Notes: a model not told the origin generated them from the letters alone. A stretch of 64,000 nucleotides of DNA from Candidatus Manganitrophus morganii (GCA_021651055.1 JAJHOH010000001.1:1116001-1180000); one strand, 5' to 3'; counted from the first letter of the stretch, positions 17,864 to 27,427 are shown. Numbers and translations: made by a program.

Positions 17864-18763
17864 TCACGACCGGTTCGAAACGTTCTCCTCAAAATACCTC
17901 CCCCAGTCCGGCCGGCTTCCGTCGATGTCGGTGAAGCCGAACTCCCGCGCCAAGCCCCACGAGCTGAAGACCTTACCGGACTTCTTCGACACCTCGGGAT
18001 CGGAGGCCAACGCCGCCACGGCTCGGCCGACGTAGAACGGCGTCTCCGAGGCGATGAAGTGCCGGTCTTTCTTCGCCCCCTCCCGCCAGTTCGCCTCCGT
18101 CACGCCGAAGTGATCGAGCATCGCTTCGGACCGAAGAAAACCGGGGGTCACGGCAAGCGCCGTGATCCGATGCGGACGGAGCTCCTCCGACATCGCGTAG
18201 GCGAGCCGGATGACGGAGATTTTCACGAGATCATAAAAAAGATTGCCCCGATACGCAAAGTTGTCCCCGTCGGTGATTTCGACGACGAGCCCCTCCCCGC
18301 GCGCGATCATCAACGGCGCGGCGTAACGGCTCGTGATGATGTGAGAATGGACGGCGCGTTCCAACATTAAAAATCCTTTCTGCAAAGACAACTCCCAGAA
18401 CGGCTTCCCCCACTCGGTCAACGCGTCTCCCCCCCAGACATCGTTGACCAGCAGATCGAGCCGCCCCTGTTCGGTCCGGACCCGATCGAAGAGCGCTTTG
18501 ACTTGATCTTCGACCGTATGGTTAACCCGCGCCGGGATGCCGGCCCCGCCCCGCGCGGTCACCTTCTCGGCGGTCTCTTCAACCGTTTCCGGCCGGCCGG
18601 CCAAATCAAACTCCCCCCCTTCCCCTTGTTGCTTCACGTTCCGGCTGCTCCGGCCGGTGCAGTAGACGGTCGCCCCCGCTTCGCCCAACATGCAGGCAAT
18701 CCCCCTTCCCGCGCCCCGCGTGGCGCCCGCAACTACGGCCACTTTGCCTTCGAGTGTTTTCAT
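17864..18763 (-). CDS. Short-chain dehydrogenase/reductase (DHRS1-like)
   Basis: 299 residues. The cofactor motif GATRGAGRGIA is at residues 13-23, and GRSS follows strand 2, suggesting NADP(H) preference. LVNDVWGGD replaces the usual NNAG with a DHRS1-like sequence. The active-site Tyr-Lys pair is in YDLVKISVIRL, and EITDG stands where the catalytic Ser strand normally lies, so the Ser appears replaced. The C-terminal tail (WGRYFEENVSNRS) is longer than in classic SDRs. The substrate is unknown. It leads the double-GNAT gene and is divergent from the peroxiredoxin gene. Confidence 0.88.
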   Translation of the reverse strand: MKTLEGKVAVVAGATRGAGRGIACMLGEAGATVYCTGRSSRNVKQQGEGGEFDLAGRPETVEETAEKVTARGGAGIPARVNHTVEDQVKALFDRVRTEQGRLDLLVNDVWGGDALTEWGKPFWELSLQKGFLMLERAVHSHIITSRYAAPLMIARGEGLVVEITDGDNFAYRGNLFYDLVKISVIRLAYAMSEELRPHRITALAVTPGFLRSEAMLDHFGVTEANWREGAKKDRHFIASETPFYVGRAVAALASDPEVSKKSGKVFSSWGLAREFGFTDIDGSRPDWGRYFEENVSNRS

Positions 18764-18810
18764 TCAGACCCCATTGGGCGTGCAGCCGCGCCTGGGACAC
18801 TTCGCACCGA

Positions 18811-18839
18811 TTGTCCCTGAAGAGCCATCGGCGTAGAAT
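18811..18839 (+). promoter_or_regulatory. Sigma-70 promoter for the peroxiredoxin/DsbA-like pair
   Basis: TTGTCC (18811-18816) and TAGAAT (18834-18839) are 17 bases apart, about 60 bases upstream of the peroxiredoxin ATG. The ATG itself is served by AAAGGAGGA. Confidence 0.55.
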
Positions 18840-18899
18840 AAAATATATACAGAGAAGATAAAAAGGTCCAGATAAATTCAGGAAGCAAAGGAGGATACC

Positions 18900-19397
18900 A
18901 TGGCTTCTCTCTCTTATCCAAACAAACCGGCCGTCGATTTCACCTTGCCGAACGGCGAGGCGCAGCCGGTCAAGCTGAGCGGCTATCGCGGAAAAAATGT
19001 CGTCCTCTCGTTCTACCCGGCCGACTGGTCGCCCGTCTGCACCAGCGAGTTGTCGCTCATACAAGAGGTTCTCGACGACATCCGCGGCTACAACGCCGAA
19101 GTCCTGGGGGTCAGCGTCGACAACACCTACTCGCATCGCGCTTGGGCCGAGCGCCAGCACTTGACCTTTCCGTTGCTGAGCGATTTCTGGCCCCACGGCG
19201 AGGTCGCCCGCCAATATGAGGTCTTTCGCGAAAAAGACGGGATCAGCGAGCGCGCCCTTTTCTTTATCGACGAGACAGGGATGCTCCGCGAGTGCTGGGT
19301 TTCCGAAGATCCCGCGATCGCGCCCGGCTTGAACATCATTTTCGATGCGCTCGAACGGATCCAGGGAGCGCGCCCGAAGGAGGCCCGTTATGCTTAA
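18900..19397 (+). CDS. Peroxiredoxin (AhpC/TSA family)
   Basis: 165 residues with a thioredoxin fold. The peroxidatic cysteine is Cys47 in the motif FYPADWSPVCTSEL, with the helper Thr48 next to it and the usual conserved Arg in the EVFREKDGISERALFFID stretch. A second cysteine lies in MLRECWV, in the region where atypical or AhpE-like enzymes carry theirs. It reduces hydrogen or organic peroxides with thiols. The gene overlaps the following DsbA-like gene by 8 bases (ATGCTTAA), so their translation is coupled. Confidence 0.93.
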   Translation: MASLSYPNKPAVDFTLPNGEAQPVKLSGYRGKNVVLSFYPADWSPVCTSELSLIQEVLDDIRGYNAEVLGVSVDNTYSHRAWAERQHLTFPLLSDFWPHGEVARQYEVFREKDGISERALFFIDETGMLRECWVSEDPAIAPGLNIIFDALERIQGARPKEARYA

Positions 19398-19947
19398 CGA
19401 CCAAATACAAAAGACGCCGATCACCGACGACGATTGGATTCTCGGCCCGCCCGACGCGCCGGTCACCCTTCTCGAATACGGCGATTTCGAATGCCCTTAC
19501 TGCGGGATGGCCCATCCCGTGCTGCAAGCGCTCGCGGCCGACAACCCCGATACGGTCCGGCTCGTCTACCGGCATTTCCCGATCACGAACATTCACCCCC
19601 ACGCCCTGCCGGCGGCCGAGGCGGCCGAAGCGGCCGGCGCGCAAGGAAAATTCTGGGAGATGCACGACATGCTCTTCACCCATCAGGATCGGCTTGAAGA
19701 TGAGGACCTGCTCGACTATGCCGACGCGATCGGCCTCGATCTCCACCGCTTCGACCGGGAGATGAAGGCACATATGCATCGGGAAGAGGTCAAGCAGGAT
19801 TTCCGTCGGGGAATCCGAGACGGCGTCAACGGGACACCGACCCTCTTCATCAATCGCCTCCGCTACGACGGGCCCCGAGACTACGAATCGATGACGGCCG
19901 CGATCGCCGCCGTCAGAGCGGCGATGGACCGAAGACGCGCGGCGTAG
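19390..19947 (+). CDS. DsbA-like thioredoxin-fold oxidoreductase
   Basis: 185 residues from ATG 19390, preceded by AAGGAGG at 19378-19384. The motif is DFECPYCGMAHPVL with Cys35-Pro-Tyr-Cys38. The helical insertion and the cis-Pro loop (GVNGTPTLFINRLRY) are typical of the DsbA/thioredoxin_4 family. No signal peptide is visible, so this member is probably cytoplasmic. Translational overlap with the peroxiredoxin suggests it may act as its electron donor or in the same thiol-redox response. Confidence 0.9.
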   Translation: MLNDQIQKTPITDDDWILGPPDAPVTLLEYGDFECPYCGMAHPVLQALAADNPDTVRLVYRHFPITNIHPHALPAAEAAEAAGAQGKFWEMHDMLFTHQDRLEDEDLLDYADAIGLDLHRFDREMKAHMHREEVKQDFRRGIRDGVNGTPTLFINRLRYDGPRDYESMTAAIAAVRAAMDRRRAA

Positions 19948-19993
19948 CCGGAATGATCGGGCGCCGGCGTTCGGTAACGAGGCAAAAACAGAA

Positions 19994-20224
19994 TCAGATC
20001 GTACTCTTCCAAAGAAGCTGGAACTCCAACTCATTCTCCGCCCCCTCACGTTCGTGCTCGATGTTAAAAACGGCGTCGGCGGGGATGTGGAGTCGCTCGC
20101 CGGCGACTTGTATTGTGAAAGGCCGCTCCTTTTCCAAAGCGTCTGCCAAGCGGCGCAGCTTTTCTACAAACTGCCGGCGGGTGTAGGTGCGTTCCAAGTC
20201 TCGAGATTTACGTGGCGGCATCAC
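19994..20224 (-). CDS. Amphi-Trp domain protein
   Basis: 76 residues. It begins MMPPRKSRDLERTYTRRQFV, has LRRLADALEKERPFTIQVAGERLHIPADA, and ends ELEFQLLWKS. This matches the small amphi-Trp family named after its terminal amphipathic strand with Trp. Its molecular role is unknown to me. It is a monocistronic gene between the DsbA-like gene and the ExoD gene. Confidence 0.75.
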   Translation of the reverse strand: MMPPRKSRDLERTYTRRQFVEKLRRLADALEKERPFTIQVAGERLHIPADAVFNIEHEREGAENELEFQLLWKSTI

Positions 20225-20333
20225 TCAAACTCCTTCTCTCTTTTTCCGACAGGATTTTAGTTTTCGGCAGCGACTTCCCCGGCGCTCCGCATTGCCTCTG
20301 TACCGGAACCCGAGCCACGCAAATGATTTCGAA

Positions 20334-20924
20334 TCAGAGCAGGTGATAAACAGCCAATCCGAAGGTAGCGGCCGTGAAGACAAAAGCAAGCAGCGCCAGG
20401 AGCCCGTCGTCGGCGAGGAGCGATAGACCGAAGGCGGTGAGGGCCGCCCCGGCGCCGTTGGCGCTGAAGGGGACCAGCTCCATCGCCGGCATCGCGGCGG
20501 CGATGACGATGCAGCCGACCGCGATGGCGTAGATTCCGGCGCCTTGGGTGAAGATCGTAAGGCGCGACCGTAACAGGCGATCGACGAACCGCGCCGGGCG
20601 CCGCAGCCACCCGAGCGCCTTGCAGAGCTTGTTCCGCGCCACGGACCGTTTCAGCAGCCAGCGCGGCAGCCAAATATAGTTCCTGCGGAACAGCAACTGT
20701 CCCGCGGTCAACAATACAAACATCGCCATGATCGTCGGCACGCCCGGAATATCCCCGATCAGGGGCGCCAGGGTGATCAACCCCGCCACAAGCAGCAAGG
20801 GACCGAACGAACTCCGTCCCACCCTCTCCAAAATCGCCCCGAGAGAAACCCGATCCTCCTCCGCGGCCTTTTCGATCCGATCGAGCAGCTGCTCCAGATT
20901 CGTAAGTTTTCGATCTTTGCTCAT
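20334..20924 (-). CDS. exoD: ExoD-family membrane protein
   Basis: 196 residues. An N-terminal cytoplasmic helix (LTNLEQLLDRIEKAA) is followed by VSLGAILERVGRSSFGPLLLVAGLITLAPL, the signature of ExoD (exopolysaccharide synthesis). Four or five membrane helices follow, with GDIPGVPTIMAMFVLLTAGQLLF in the middle. ExoD was linked to exopolysaccharide production and alkali tolerance in rhizobia, but its activity is not known. No exopolysaccharide genes adjoin it here. Confidence 0.88.
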   Translation of the reverse strand: MSKDRKLTNLEQLLDRIEKAAEEDRVSLGAILERVGRSSFGPLLLVAGLITLAPLIGDIPGVPTIMAMFVLLTAGQLLFRRNYIWLPRWLLKRSVARNKLCKALGWLRRPARFVDRLLRSRLTIFTQGAGIYAIAVGCIVIAAAMPAMELVPFSANGAGAALTAFGLSLLADDGLLALLAFVFTAATFGLAVYHLL

Positions 20925-21079
20925 GCGTCCCGGAAATAAAGACGATTTAGGGTCAGGCGTGATCTTACATCAGTAAGTCCAGCGTAAGAGCGCATCGCTG
21001 GCTTCTATGTTAGCATTGATTTCCAGACGGGATCAATTCCAGGCGGGGTGAAGAGAGCCGCTGCGCAGGTCGGCAATTT

Positions 21080-21107
21080 GTAGGGGCGTATGGCAATACG
21101 CCCCTAC
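21080..21107. repeat. 28-bp near-perfect palindrome, GTAGGGGC family
   Basis: GTAGGGGCGTATGG faces CAATACGCCCCTAC with one central mismatch. It is almost identical to the copy at 16408-16435. It lies in the 268-bp gap between the ExoD start and the FKBP stop, where no gene is visible. Confidence 0.9.
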
Positions 21108-21192
21108 AAACGAACCGTACGACGCGCGAAGCGTGTTCATTAACGTCTAAAAAGGACTGTGGGGAACCGCTCCCCCAAATGGGACAGGGTCC

Positions 21193-21900
21193 TTATTGGG
21201 GTGTTTTACCCGCTTCCTCGATCGCGAGGAGTTCCACCTCGAAAATCAGCGTCGCGTTCGGCCCGATCGCCTGCCCGGCGCCGCGGGGACCGTAAGCAAG
21301 AGACGGGGGAACCACAAGCTGCCATTTCGAGCCGACCGGCATCAATTGCAGCGCCTCGGTCCAGCCGGGGATCACACCCTCCACCGGGAAACTGGCCGGT
21401 TCTCCACGCTTATGCGAGCTATCGAACTCGGTCCCGTCGATGAGGGTCCCTTTATAATTGGTCGTGACGGTATCGGTGGTTTTGGGTTTCTTTCCTGTGC
21501 CGGCGGTGATGATTTTGTACTGCAGGCCGCTTGGAAGGGTCACCACCCCCTTTTTTTTCTTATTCTCAGCCAGAAAGGCATTCCCTTCTTTCAGGTTTTT
21601 ATCCCCGACCACCTTTGCCTGCGCGGCCGCCTTGGCCTGCATCTCTTCCCGAAACGTCGACATGACCTTCTGGATTTCCTCGTCGGTCAGAAGATGTTTT
21701 CCGGAGGTCGCATCCTGGATCCCCTGCGACAACAGTTTCGGATCGACCTCGATCGATTGGTCTTTTAAATTTCTCCCGATATCCAATCCGATGCTGTAGC
21801 TGACTTTGTCCTTTTGCGTTTTAAGATCCGATTTATCGGCCGCGTAAACCGAAACGGACAGAAGTCCTAAACCAACAATTGCAATGAATCGAAATAACAT
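21193..21900 (-). CDS. Exported FKBP-type peptidyl-prolyl isomerase (FkpA/Mip-like)
   Basis: 235 residues. The signal peptide covers residues 1-20 (MLFRFIAIVGLGLLSVSVYA). An N-terminal helical dimerisation domain (KVSYSIGLDIGRNLKDQ and a KAAAQAKVVGDKNLKEGNAFL helix) is typical of Mip/FkpA/FklB. The C-terminal FKBP domain starts VTLPSGLQYKIITAGTG and shows VTTNYKGTLIDGTEFDSS, FPVEGVIPGWTEALQLMPVGS and PPSLAYGPRGAG. It acts in the periplasm as a folding catalyst and chaperone for envelope proteins. It is monocistronic. Confidence 0.93.
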   Translation of the reverse strand: MLFRFIAIVGLGLLSVSVYAADKSDLKTQKDKVSYSIGLDIGRNLKDQSIEVDPKLLSQGIQDATSGKHLLTDEEIQKVMSTFREEMQAKAAAQAKVVGDKNLKEGNAFLAENKKKKGVVTLPSGLQYKIITAGTGKKPKTTDTVTTNYKGTLIDGTEFDSSHKRGEPASFPVEGVIPGWTEALQLMPVGSKWQLVVPPSLAYGPRGAGQAIGPNATLIFEVELLAIEEAGKTPQ

Positions 21901-22092
21901 ACATGCTCCTTTGTTTGATCACTCACTGATCCGTATGGATCCTTCTCTCATTCGCGTTTGCCCTGCGACCGAATGCACCATCACGCCGCAAAAAACCCGG
22001 CCGCCGAATGCAAACAGCCGTTAAAATACACCTTTTGCGCGCAATTAACAATTCCCCCGGCCAAACCGCAAAATCGGGGCTCCGGCCGTTTG

Positions 22093-22812
22093 TTAGAATT
22101 TGTGGATCACGATGAAGTAGGAATAGGCAAGATCGGGTCTTTTGAACGGCGCTTGAAGGATCTCGCGGACGCAAAACGCCCCTTTTCCCCAAATCGAAAT
22201 GAGGTAGGGCATCTGCCGGAGATCGGCGCCAAACGGATCGAGCGAGGAGGCGCGGGACGGGGCATGACCGGAGCTATGCTCCAGGATGCAAAGCCCCCCC
22301 GGCTTGATACAAGACATCCAGGCGTTGATACATTTCTCCGGATCGTAACTGTGGTCAAACGAATTGCTATAGATGAAGTCGACGGCCCCCACCCATTCTT
22401 GCTTGACCTCATGGAAATCCCACTGGATGGTATTCGGGAACTGCGCCGCCGTGTCGGAGATTTCGGTCCCGATCACTTTACATTTGAGGCGCGCGCCGAA
22501 CCACGACTGTTCCAGGCCGCGTCGCGTTCCATGGCAAATACCGAATTGGGGCGTTCCGATCCGCTCGGCGATATAACGGGAGAGGAAGTCGATGTTTTCC
22601 TCTTGCACCCAAACGCGATCGATCTTTTTTTTGTTCCCCTCCGTCTGGATCTGCCGGTATTTCTCGTAGTCGAATTTTCCGTCTTCCGTGCGGTAATTGT
22701 ACAATGTGAAGCCATGATGGATTTCAGGCTCCATGTCCGCCTCCGGGGTAAACTTGGCGACCTTATAACCGAACGGCCTTAAGAAACCGTTGAGGACTCT
22801 CCTGACACTCAT
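22093..22812 (-). CDS. Class I SAM-dependent methyltransferase-like protein
   Basis: 239 residues. The Rossmann-like core begins at about residue 90: FGICHGTRRGLEQSWF stands in the SAM-binding position, followed by KVIGTEIS (acidic end of strand 2), IQWDFHE, VDFIYSNSFDHSYDPEKCI and PGGLCILEHSSG. This resembles methyltransferase-11/FkbM-like proteins. The SAM loop CHGTRRG is unusual but Gly-containing. The N-terminus (FLRPFGYKVAKF) resembles those near polysaccharide genes. The substrate is unknown. Confidence 0.75.
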   Translation of the reverse strand: MSVRRVLNGFLRPFGYKVAKFTPEADMEPEIHHGFTLYNYRTEDGKFDYEKYRQIQTEGNKKKIDRVWVQEENIDFLSRYIAERIGTPQFGICHGTRRGLEQSWFGARLKCKVIGTEISDTAAQFPNTIQWDFHEVKQEWVGAVDFIYSNSFDHSYDPEKCINAWMSCIKPGGLCILEHSSGHAPSRASSLDPFGADLRQMPYLISIWGKGAFCVREILQAPFKRPDLAYSYFIVIHKF

Positions 22813-22906
22813 TTAAACGCTCCTACCCTGTTCAAAGGGATTTCGTTCCGGCAACCGACCGTACAAGATGAAATGCCCCAAAAGACATTTTCCCCTCCGG
22901 TTGTTC

Positions 22907-22935
22907 TGTATAATCCAGTTTACCGATGATGTCAA
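22907..22935 (-). promoter_or_regulatory. Sigma-70 promoter for the methyltransferase gene
   Basis: TTGACA (22935-22930) and TATACA (22912-22907) on the minus strand are 17 bases apart. The ATG lies about 90 bases downstream. Confidence 0.7.
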
Positions 22936-23009
22936 CGACTTGTTTTCGGGAAGGATCCGGGTCGGATGTCGCAGAAAAAGTCCGATCGGAAAGGCAACGG
23001 ACTCGATTT

Positions 23010-24263
23010 TTAGTTCGGCAGTTCGTCCAGCCGCCGCCGGAGAAACCGCCGTTCCGGTTCCTGCTGCGTGAGGGAAAGGGCCCGTTCGTAGGAGGCGCGG
23101 GCTTCTTTCGTTTTCCCGAGCCGGCGGCAGAGGTCGGCGCGCGCCGAGTGCGCCAGGTGGTACTCCTCCAGTTCGCCGCTTGCCAGGAGAGCGTCGATGA
23201 GGGCAAGACCGGCCGACGGGCCGTCGCGCATCGCCACCGCCACGGCGCGGTTCAGCTCGATCACGGGGGAGGGCTCCACCCGCATCAACACGTCGTAGAG
23301 TCCGACGATCTGGGCCCAATCGGTCGCCGCGGCGGTCGGCGCCTCGGCATGGACCGCCGCGATCGCCGCTTGGAGCGTGTAGGGGCCGAACCGGCGCGAC
23401 GACAGGGCCCGCTCCACCAGCGCCGTCCCCTCCGCGATCTGATCCCGGCGCCAGAGCGAGCGGTCCTGGTTGTCGAGCAGGATCAAATCCCCTTCCGGGG
23501 AGGCGCGCGCGGCGCGCCGCGACTCCTGAATCAGCATCAGTCCCAGAAGCCCCATCGCCTCGGGCTCCGGCAGCAACTCGATGAGGAGCCTTCCGAGCCG
23601 GATCGCTTCAGCCGAAAGGTCGCGCCGCGTCAGCGAGCTCCCCGACGACGCCGAATAACCCTCGTTGAAAACGAGATAGATGACACGAAGGACGGCGTCG
23701 AGCCGGTCGGGAAGATCGCGCTGCGACGGCACCTGATAGGGAATGCCCGCGTCCTTGATTTTTCGCTTGGCCCGCACGATCCGCTGCGCCACCGTGGGAG
23801 GGGCGGTCAGGAAGGCGCGCGCGATCTCTTCCGTCGTGAGGCCGCAGACTTCGCGCAGCGTCAGCGCGATCCGGGCGTCGGGGGGGAGGGCGGGATGGCT
23901 GCAGGTGAAAATCAGGCGGAGGCGGTCGTCCTCGACACTTTCATTTTCCCATCCGGACGTATCACTCGCGGCGGCCTCCAGACTCCTGGCGATCTCCCCG
24001 AGCGACGCGTCGAACCGGGCGCGACGGCGCATCCCGTCGATCGCTTTGAAGCGGCCGGTCGAAATGAGCCACGCCGCCGGATTCTTTGGGACCCCCTCCT
24101 GCCGCCACTGCTCCACCGCCGCGGCGAAGGCGTCGTGCATCGCCTCCTCGGCCAGATCGAAGTCGCCGAGCAGCCGGATCAGGGTGGCGAGGACGCGGCG
24201 CGAGTCGGAGCGGTAAACACCGTCCACGACCTCGCGCATTTTTTCGGCTGCATCTTGACCCAT
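23010..24263 (-). CDS. ECF42-type RNA polymerase sigma factor with C-terminal extension
   Basis: 417 residues from ATG 24263; an open frame upstream is only the shadow of the RND gene. Region 2 (about 10-75: LIRLLGDFDLAEEAMHDAFA, AWLISTGRFKAIDGMRR) and region 4 (about 120-175: LTLREVCGLTTEEIARAFL, then VAQRIVRAKRKI) are complete. About 230 more residues form a helical TPR-like tail (LLIELLPEPEAMGLLGLMLI, YTLQAAIAAVHAEAP, LNRAVAVAM). This build belongs to the ECF42/SigI-like group, which sits beside DGPF (YCII-related) genes and has no anti-sigma factor. Four DGPF genes follow within 8 kb on the same strand. Confidence 0.9.
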   Translation of the reverse strand: MGQDAAEKMREVVDGVYRSDSRRVLATLIRLLGDFDLAEEAMHDAFAAAVEQWRQEGVPKNPAAWLISTGRFKAIDGMRRRARFDASLGEIARSLEAAASDTSGWENESVEDDRLRLIFTCSHPALPPDARIALTLREVCGLTTEEIARAFLTAPPTVAQRIVRAKRKIKDAGIPYQVPSQRDLPDRLDAVLRVIYLVFNEGYSASSGSSLTRRDLSAEAIRLGRLLIELLPEPEAMGLLGLMLIQESRRAARASPEGDLILLDNQDRSLWRRDQIAEGTALVERALSSRRFGPYTLQAAIAAVHAEAPTAAATDWAQIVGLYDVLMRVEPSPVIELNRAVAVAMRDGPSAGLALIDALLASGELEEYHLAHSARADLCRRLGKTKEARASYERALSLTQQEPERRFLRRRLDELPN

Positions 24264-24283
24264 CCAAATTCCAAACAGGCCGG

Positions 24284-27200
24284 TCAGGACTTCGCCGCCT
24301 CGACCGGTTGGAGCTGCGGTACGGCGGCGCGGTCGGCGTTGTGCTGCTTGGCCATCAGCATGTAGAGCGACGGCACCACGAAGAGGGTGAAGATCGTGCC
24401 GATGATCATCCCGCCGACCAGGACCAGGCCGATCGAATTGCGCGCCGCGGCGCCCGGACCGCTGACCAGCGTCAGCGGGAAGTGACCCGCGACGGTCGCC
24501 ACAGAGGTCATCAAGACGGGGCGCAAACGGGTCATCGCCGCTTCTTTGACGGCCGACCGCTTGTCGGCGCCCCCCTCTTGAAGCTTGTTGGCAAATTCGA
24601 CGATGAGGATGCCGTTTTTCGCCACCAGCCCGACGAGGGTCACCAGCCCGACCTGCGCGTAGATGTTCATCGTCGTGGTCCACCCGTCGGTCCAGTAGGG
24701 AAGATCGGGGTTGGGCATCTTCAGGACGGTGAAAATCAGCGCGCCGAACATCGCCAGCGGCACCGACCCCAGAAGGATCACCAGCGGGTCGCGGAACGAG
24801 TTGAACTGCACCGCGAGCACGAGGAAGATCAACAGAATCGCAAGTCCCAGCGCCGGAAGGAACTTCCCCCCTTCGGTGCGAAGCTGCCGAGACTCTCCGG
24901 TGTAGTTGATCGTGTAGCCGGGGGGCAAAATGTCGCGCGCGGCATTTTCGAGAACCTTCAGCCCTTCATCGAGCTGGGCGGTCATTCCGGAAAGCTTGAT
25001 CGCATTCATCTGCTGGAAGCGGTTGAGCGAGCGCGGCACCGTGCCGTCGCGGATGGTCGCGATCGCGCTCAGCGGAATGAGCCGGTTGTCCGGTCCGGTG
25101 ACGTAGATATCTTTCAGTTGATCGGGATTGAGCCGCTCGGCGCGCGCAATTTGCGGGATCACCTTGTAGGCCCGTCCCGCGATGTTGAAGCGGTTCACAT
25201 AGTTGCCGCCAAGCGCGGCGGCCAGATCGGCGCCGATCTGGGCGTTGTTCAGGCCGAGGGTTGCGACCTTCTGATGGTCGATGACGATTTCCGACTGCGG
25301 CTGGTCGTATTTCAGGTCGATCTCCGGCGGGAAATAAAAAAGGCCGCTTTCCATCGCTTTCATCTGAAGCTTCTGCGCCACTTCCAGCATCCGCTCCGGC
25401 TCGGCGGTCGACGCGATGATGAATTCGACCGGGAAGTTGCCGCCGCCCGGCAGCGCGGGGGGTCTGGCGGCGAATACCTGCAAGCCGGGAATGGCGGAGA
25501 GCTTGCCCTGCACCTCGGGCAAGATCTGCGAGATGGAACGATCGCGCTGCTCCCACGGTTTCACGACCATCCCGCTGAATCCGCCGACCCCCATCGCCGC
25601 GGCGAACGGATCCGAGGGGGACATGAGGATCTGAAAGGTCACATCCCGCTCGGGTGTCGAGAGAAACGCCTGCTCGGCGGCGCGGCCGAAATGGCTCTTC
25701 TGGTCCGCCGACGCGTTCGCCGCGTTGTTGATGATGCCGAACATGAACCCTTGGTCCTCCACTGGCGCCAGCTCTTTGGGTGAAAAGAGGTACATCGGGA
25801 CCGTCAGCAGGCTGAGGGCGATCCAGACGGTATAGACCGCGGGACGGGCCCGCATCGTCCGGTCGAGCATCCCCCCATACCCCTGGCGCAGACGGTCGAA
25901 GTGGTGATTGATCCAACCGGTGAAGCCGCGCTCTTCCCGGTCCGCACTGCGAAGCAGTTTCGCCGCCATCATCGGCGAGAGCGTCAGGGCTACGATGCCG
26001 GAAATCGTGACGGCCCCCGCGAGGGTGAGGGCGAATTCGCGAAAGAGCGCCCCCGTGAAACCCCCTTGCAGGCCGATCGGCGTGTAGACCGCGGCGAGGG
26101 TGATCGTCATGGCGATCACCGGCCCGATCAGCTCGCGCGCTCCGACCAGCGCCGCCTGGAACGGCGTGCGCCCTTCGCGCAGGTGGCGTTCGACATTCTC
26201 GACCACGACGATGGCGTCGTCCACGACCAGGCCGACCGACAGCACGATGGCGAGCAGCGTGAGCAGGTTGAGGGTGAAACCGAACGACTGCATTAGAAAG
26301 ACGCTGCCGATGAGAGAGACCGGGATGGCGAGGATCGGTACCAGCGCCGACCGGAAGGAGCCGAGAAAGAAAAAGATGACGAGCACGACGATGATCAACG
26401 TTTCGGTGAGGGTGCCGAGCACTTCGTGAATGGCGCTGCTGATGTACTCGGAAGCATCATAGGCGACGCTCCCCTGGAGACCTTTCGGCAAATCGCGCCG
26501 GATCGAATCGAGCTCCGCGCGGACCCGTTCGACCACGTCGATGGTGTTGGCGTGGGGGAGCGGAAAAATTCCGATGAAAATCGCCGTCTGTCCGGTAAAA
26601 CGGACCTCCGTGTCGTAGTCCTCCGCCCCCATCTCGACGTCGGCGACGTCCTGCAGCCGGACGATGGTATCGTTCTCCCGCCGGATGACGAGCTGTTTGA
26701 ACTCCTCCACTGTGTGCAAGTCGGTGTTGGCGGTCAGATTGACCTGAACGAACGCCCCTTTCGTATTGCCGACGGCGGCGAGAAAGTTATTCGCCGCCAG
26801 CGCGGCGCGAATCTGTGCGGGGCTGACGTTCAACGCCGCCATCTGCGCCGGCTTCAACCAGACCCGCATCGCGAAGGTGCGCGCGCCGATGATCTCCGCC
26901 TTCTGCACCCCCGCGAGCGAAGCGAGGCGGGGCTGAATCGCGCGCACCACGTAATCGGTGATTTCACTCTGCGTCAGGGCGTCGGACGCAAAGCTCAGGT
27001 AAGCGGCCGCGAACTCCGAGTCGGCCGACTGCACGCTGATGGAAGGGACCTCCGCCTCCGCGGGCAGCTCGTTTCGAACCTGATTCACCTTCGCGGTGAT
27101 GTCGGCGAGCGCGCGGGTGGGGTCGTAGTTGAGCTTCAGGCGGGCGGTGACGAGGGAGAGACCGAGGAGACTTCTCGATTCGACATAATCGATGCCGTCC

Positions 27201-27427
27201 GCGGAGGCGATCGAACGCTCGATCGCGGTGGTGATGAAACCGCGCACCACGTCGGCGCTCGCGCCGATGTAGACGGTCGCGATCGTCACCGAGGCGTTTT
27301 CGCTTCGGGGATATTGGCGGACGCTCAGCGTCTTCCAGGCTTGCAGGCCGGCGATGATGATCAGAACATTGACCACGATCGCCAGGACCGGACGGCGCAC
27401 AAAAATATCGGTAAAGGCTTTCATCAT
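24284..27427 (-). CDS. RND efflux pump inner-membrane transporter (HAE1 family)
   Basis: 1,047 residues, normal for AcrB/MexF-type pumps. It opens FTDIFVRRPVLAIVVNVLIIIAG. It has the paired periplasmic porter domains and 12 membrane helices. Proton-relay residues are seen in LAIVLSVGLVVDDAIVVVENVERH (two adjacent Asp in TM4), with the helix LVGLVAKNGILIVEFANKLQ in TM10. It exports lipophilic compounds driven by proton influx, as a trimer with the adaptor encoded 8 bp upstream. An outer-membrane channel gene is not present. The sigma factor follows 20 bp later. Confidence 0.95.
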   Translation of the reverse strand: MMKAFTDIFVRRPVLAIVVNVLIIIAGLQAWKTLSVRQYPRSENASVTIATVYIGASADVVRGFITTAIERSIASADGIDYVESRSLLGLSLVTARLKLNYDPTRALADITAKVNQVRNELPAEAEVPSISVQSADSEFAAAYLSFASDALTQSEITDYVVRAIQPRLASLAGVQKAEIIGARTFAMRVWLKPAQMAALNVSPAQIRAALAANNFLAAVGNTKGAFVQVNLTANTDLHTVEEFKQLVIRRENDTIVRLQDVADVEMGAEDYDTEVRFTGQTAIFIGIFPLPHANTIDVVERVRAELDSIRRDLPKGLQGSVAYDASEYISSAIHEVLGTLTETLIIVVLVIFFFLGSFRSALVPILAIPVSLIGSVFLMQSFGFTLNLLTLLAIVLSVGLVVDDAIVVVENVERHLREGRTPFQAALVGARELIGPVIAMTITLAAVYTPIGLQGGFTGALFREFALTLAGAVTISGIVALTLSPMMAAKLLRSADREERGFTGWINHHFDRLRQGYGGMLDRTMRARPAVYTVWIALSLLTVPMYLFSPKELAPVEDQGFMFGIINNAANASADQKSHFGRAAEQAFLSTPERDVTFQILMSPSDPFAAAMGVGGFSGMVVKPWEQRDRSISQILPEVQGKLSAIPGLQVFAARPPALPGGGNFPVEFIIASTAEPERMLEVAQKLQMKAMESGLFYFPPEIDLKYDQPQSEIVIDHQKVATLGLNNAQIGADLAAALGGNYVNRFNIAGRAYKVIPQIARAERLNPDQLKDIYVTGPDNRLIPLSAIATIRDGTVPRSLNRFQQMNAIKLSGMTAQLDEGLKVLENAARDILPPGYTINYTGESRQLRTEGGKFLPALGLAILLIFLVLAVQFNSFRDPLVILLGSVPLAMFGALIFTVLKMPNPDLPYWTDGWTTTMNIYAQVGLVTLVGLVAKNGILIVEFANKLQEGGADKRSAVKEAAMTRLRPVLMTSVATVAGHFPLTLVSGPGAAARNSIGLVLVGGMIIGTIFTLFVVPSLYMLMAKQHNADRAAVPQLQPVEAAKS

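Noticed and set aside
24264-24683. N-terminal extension of the sigma factor frame
   Set aside because: It is the antisense shadow of the RND gene; homologs of this sigma group start near ATG 24263.
22926-25783. Long plus-strand frames across the sigma factor and RND genes
   Set aside because: They are low-complexity Arg/Gly/Glu shadows of well-supported genes on the other strand.
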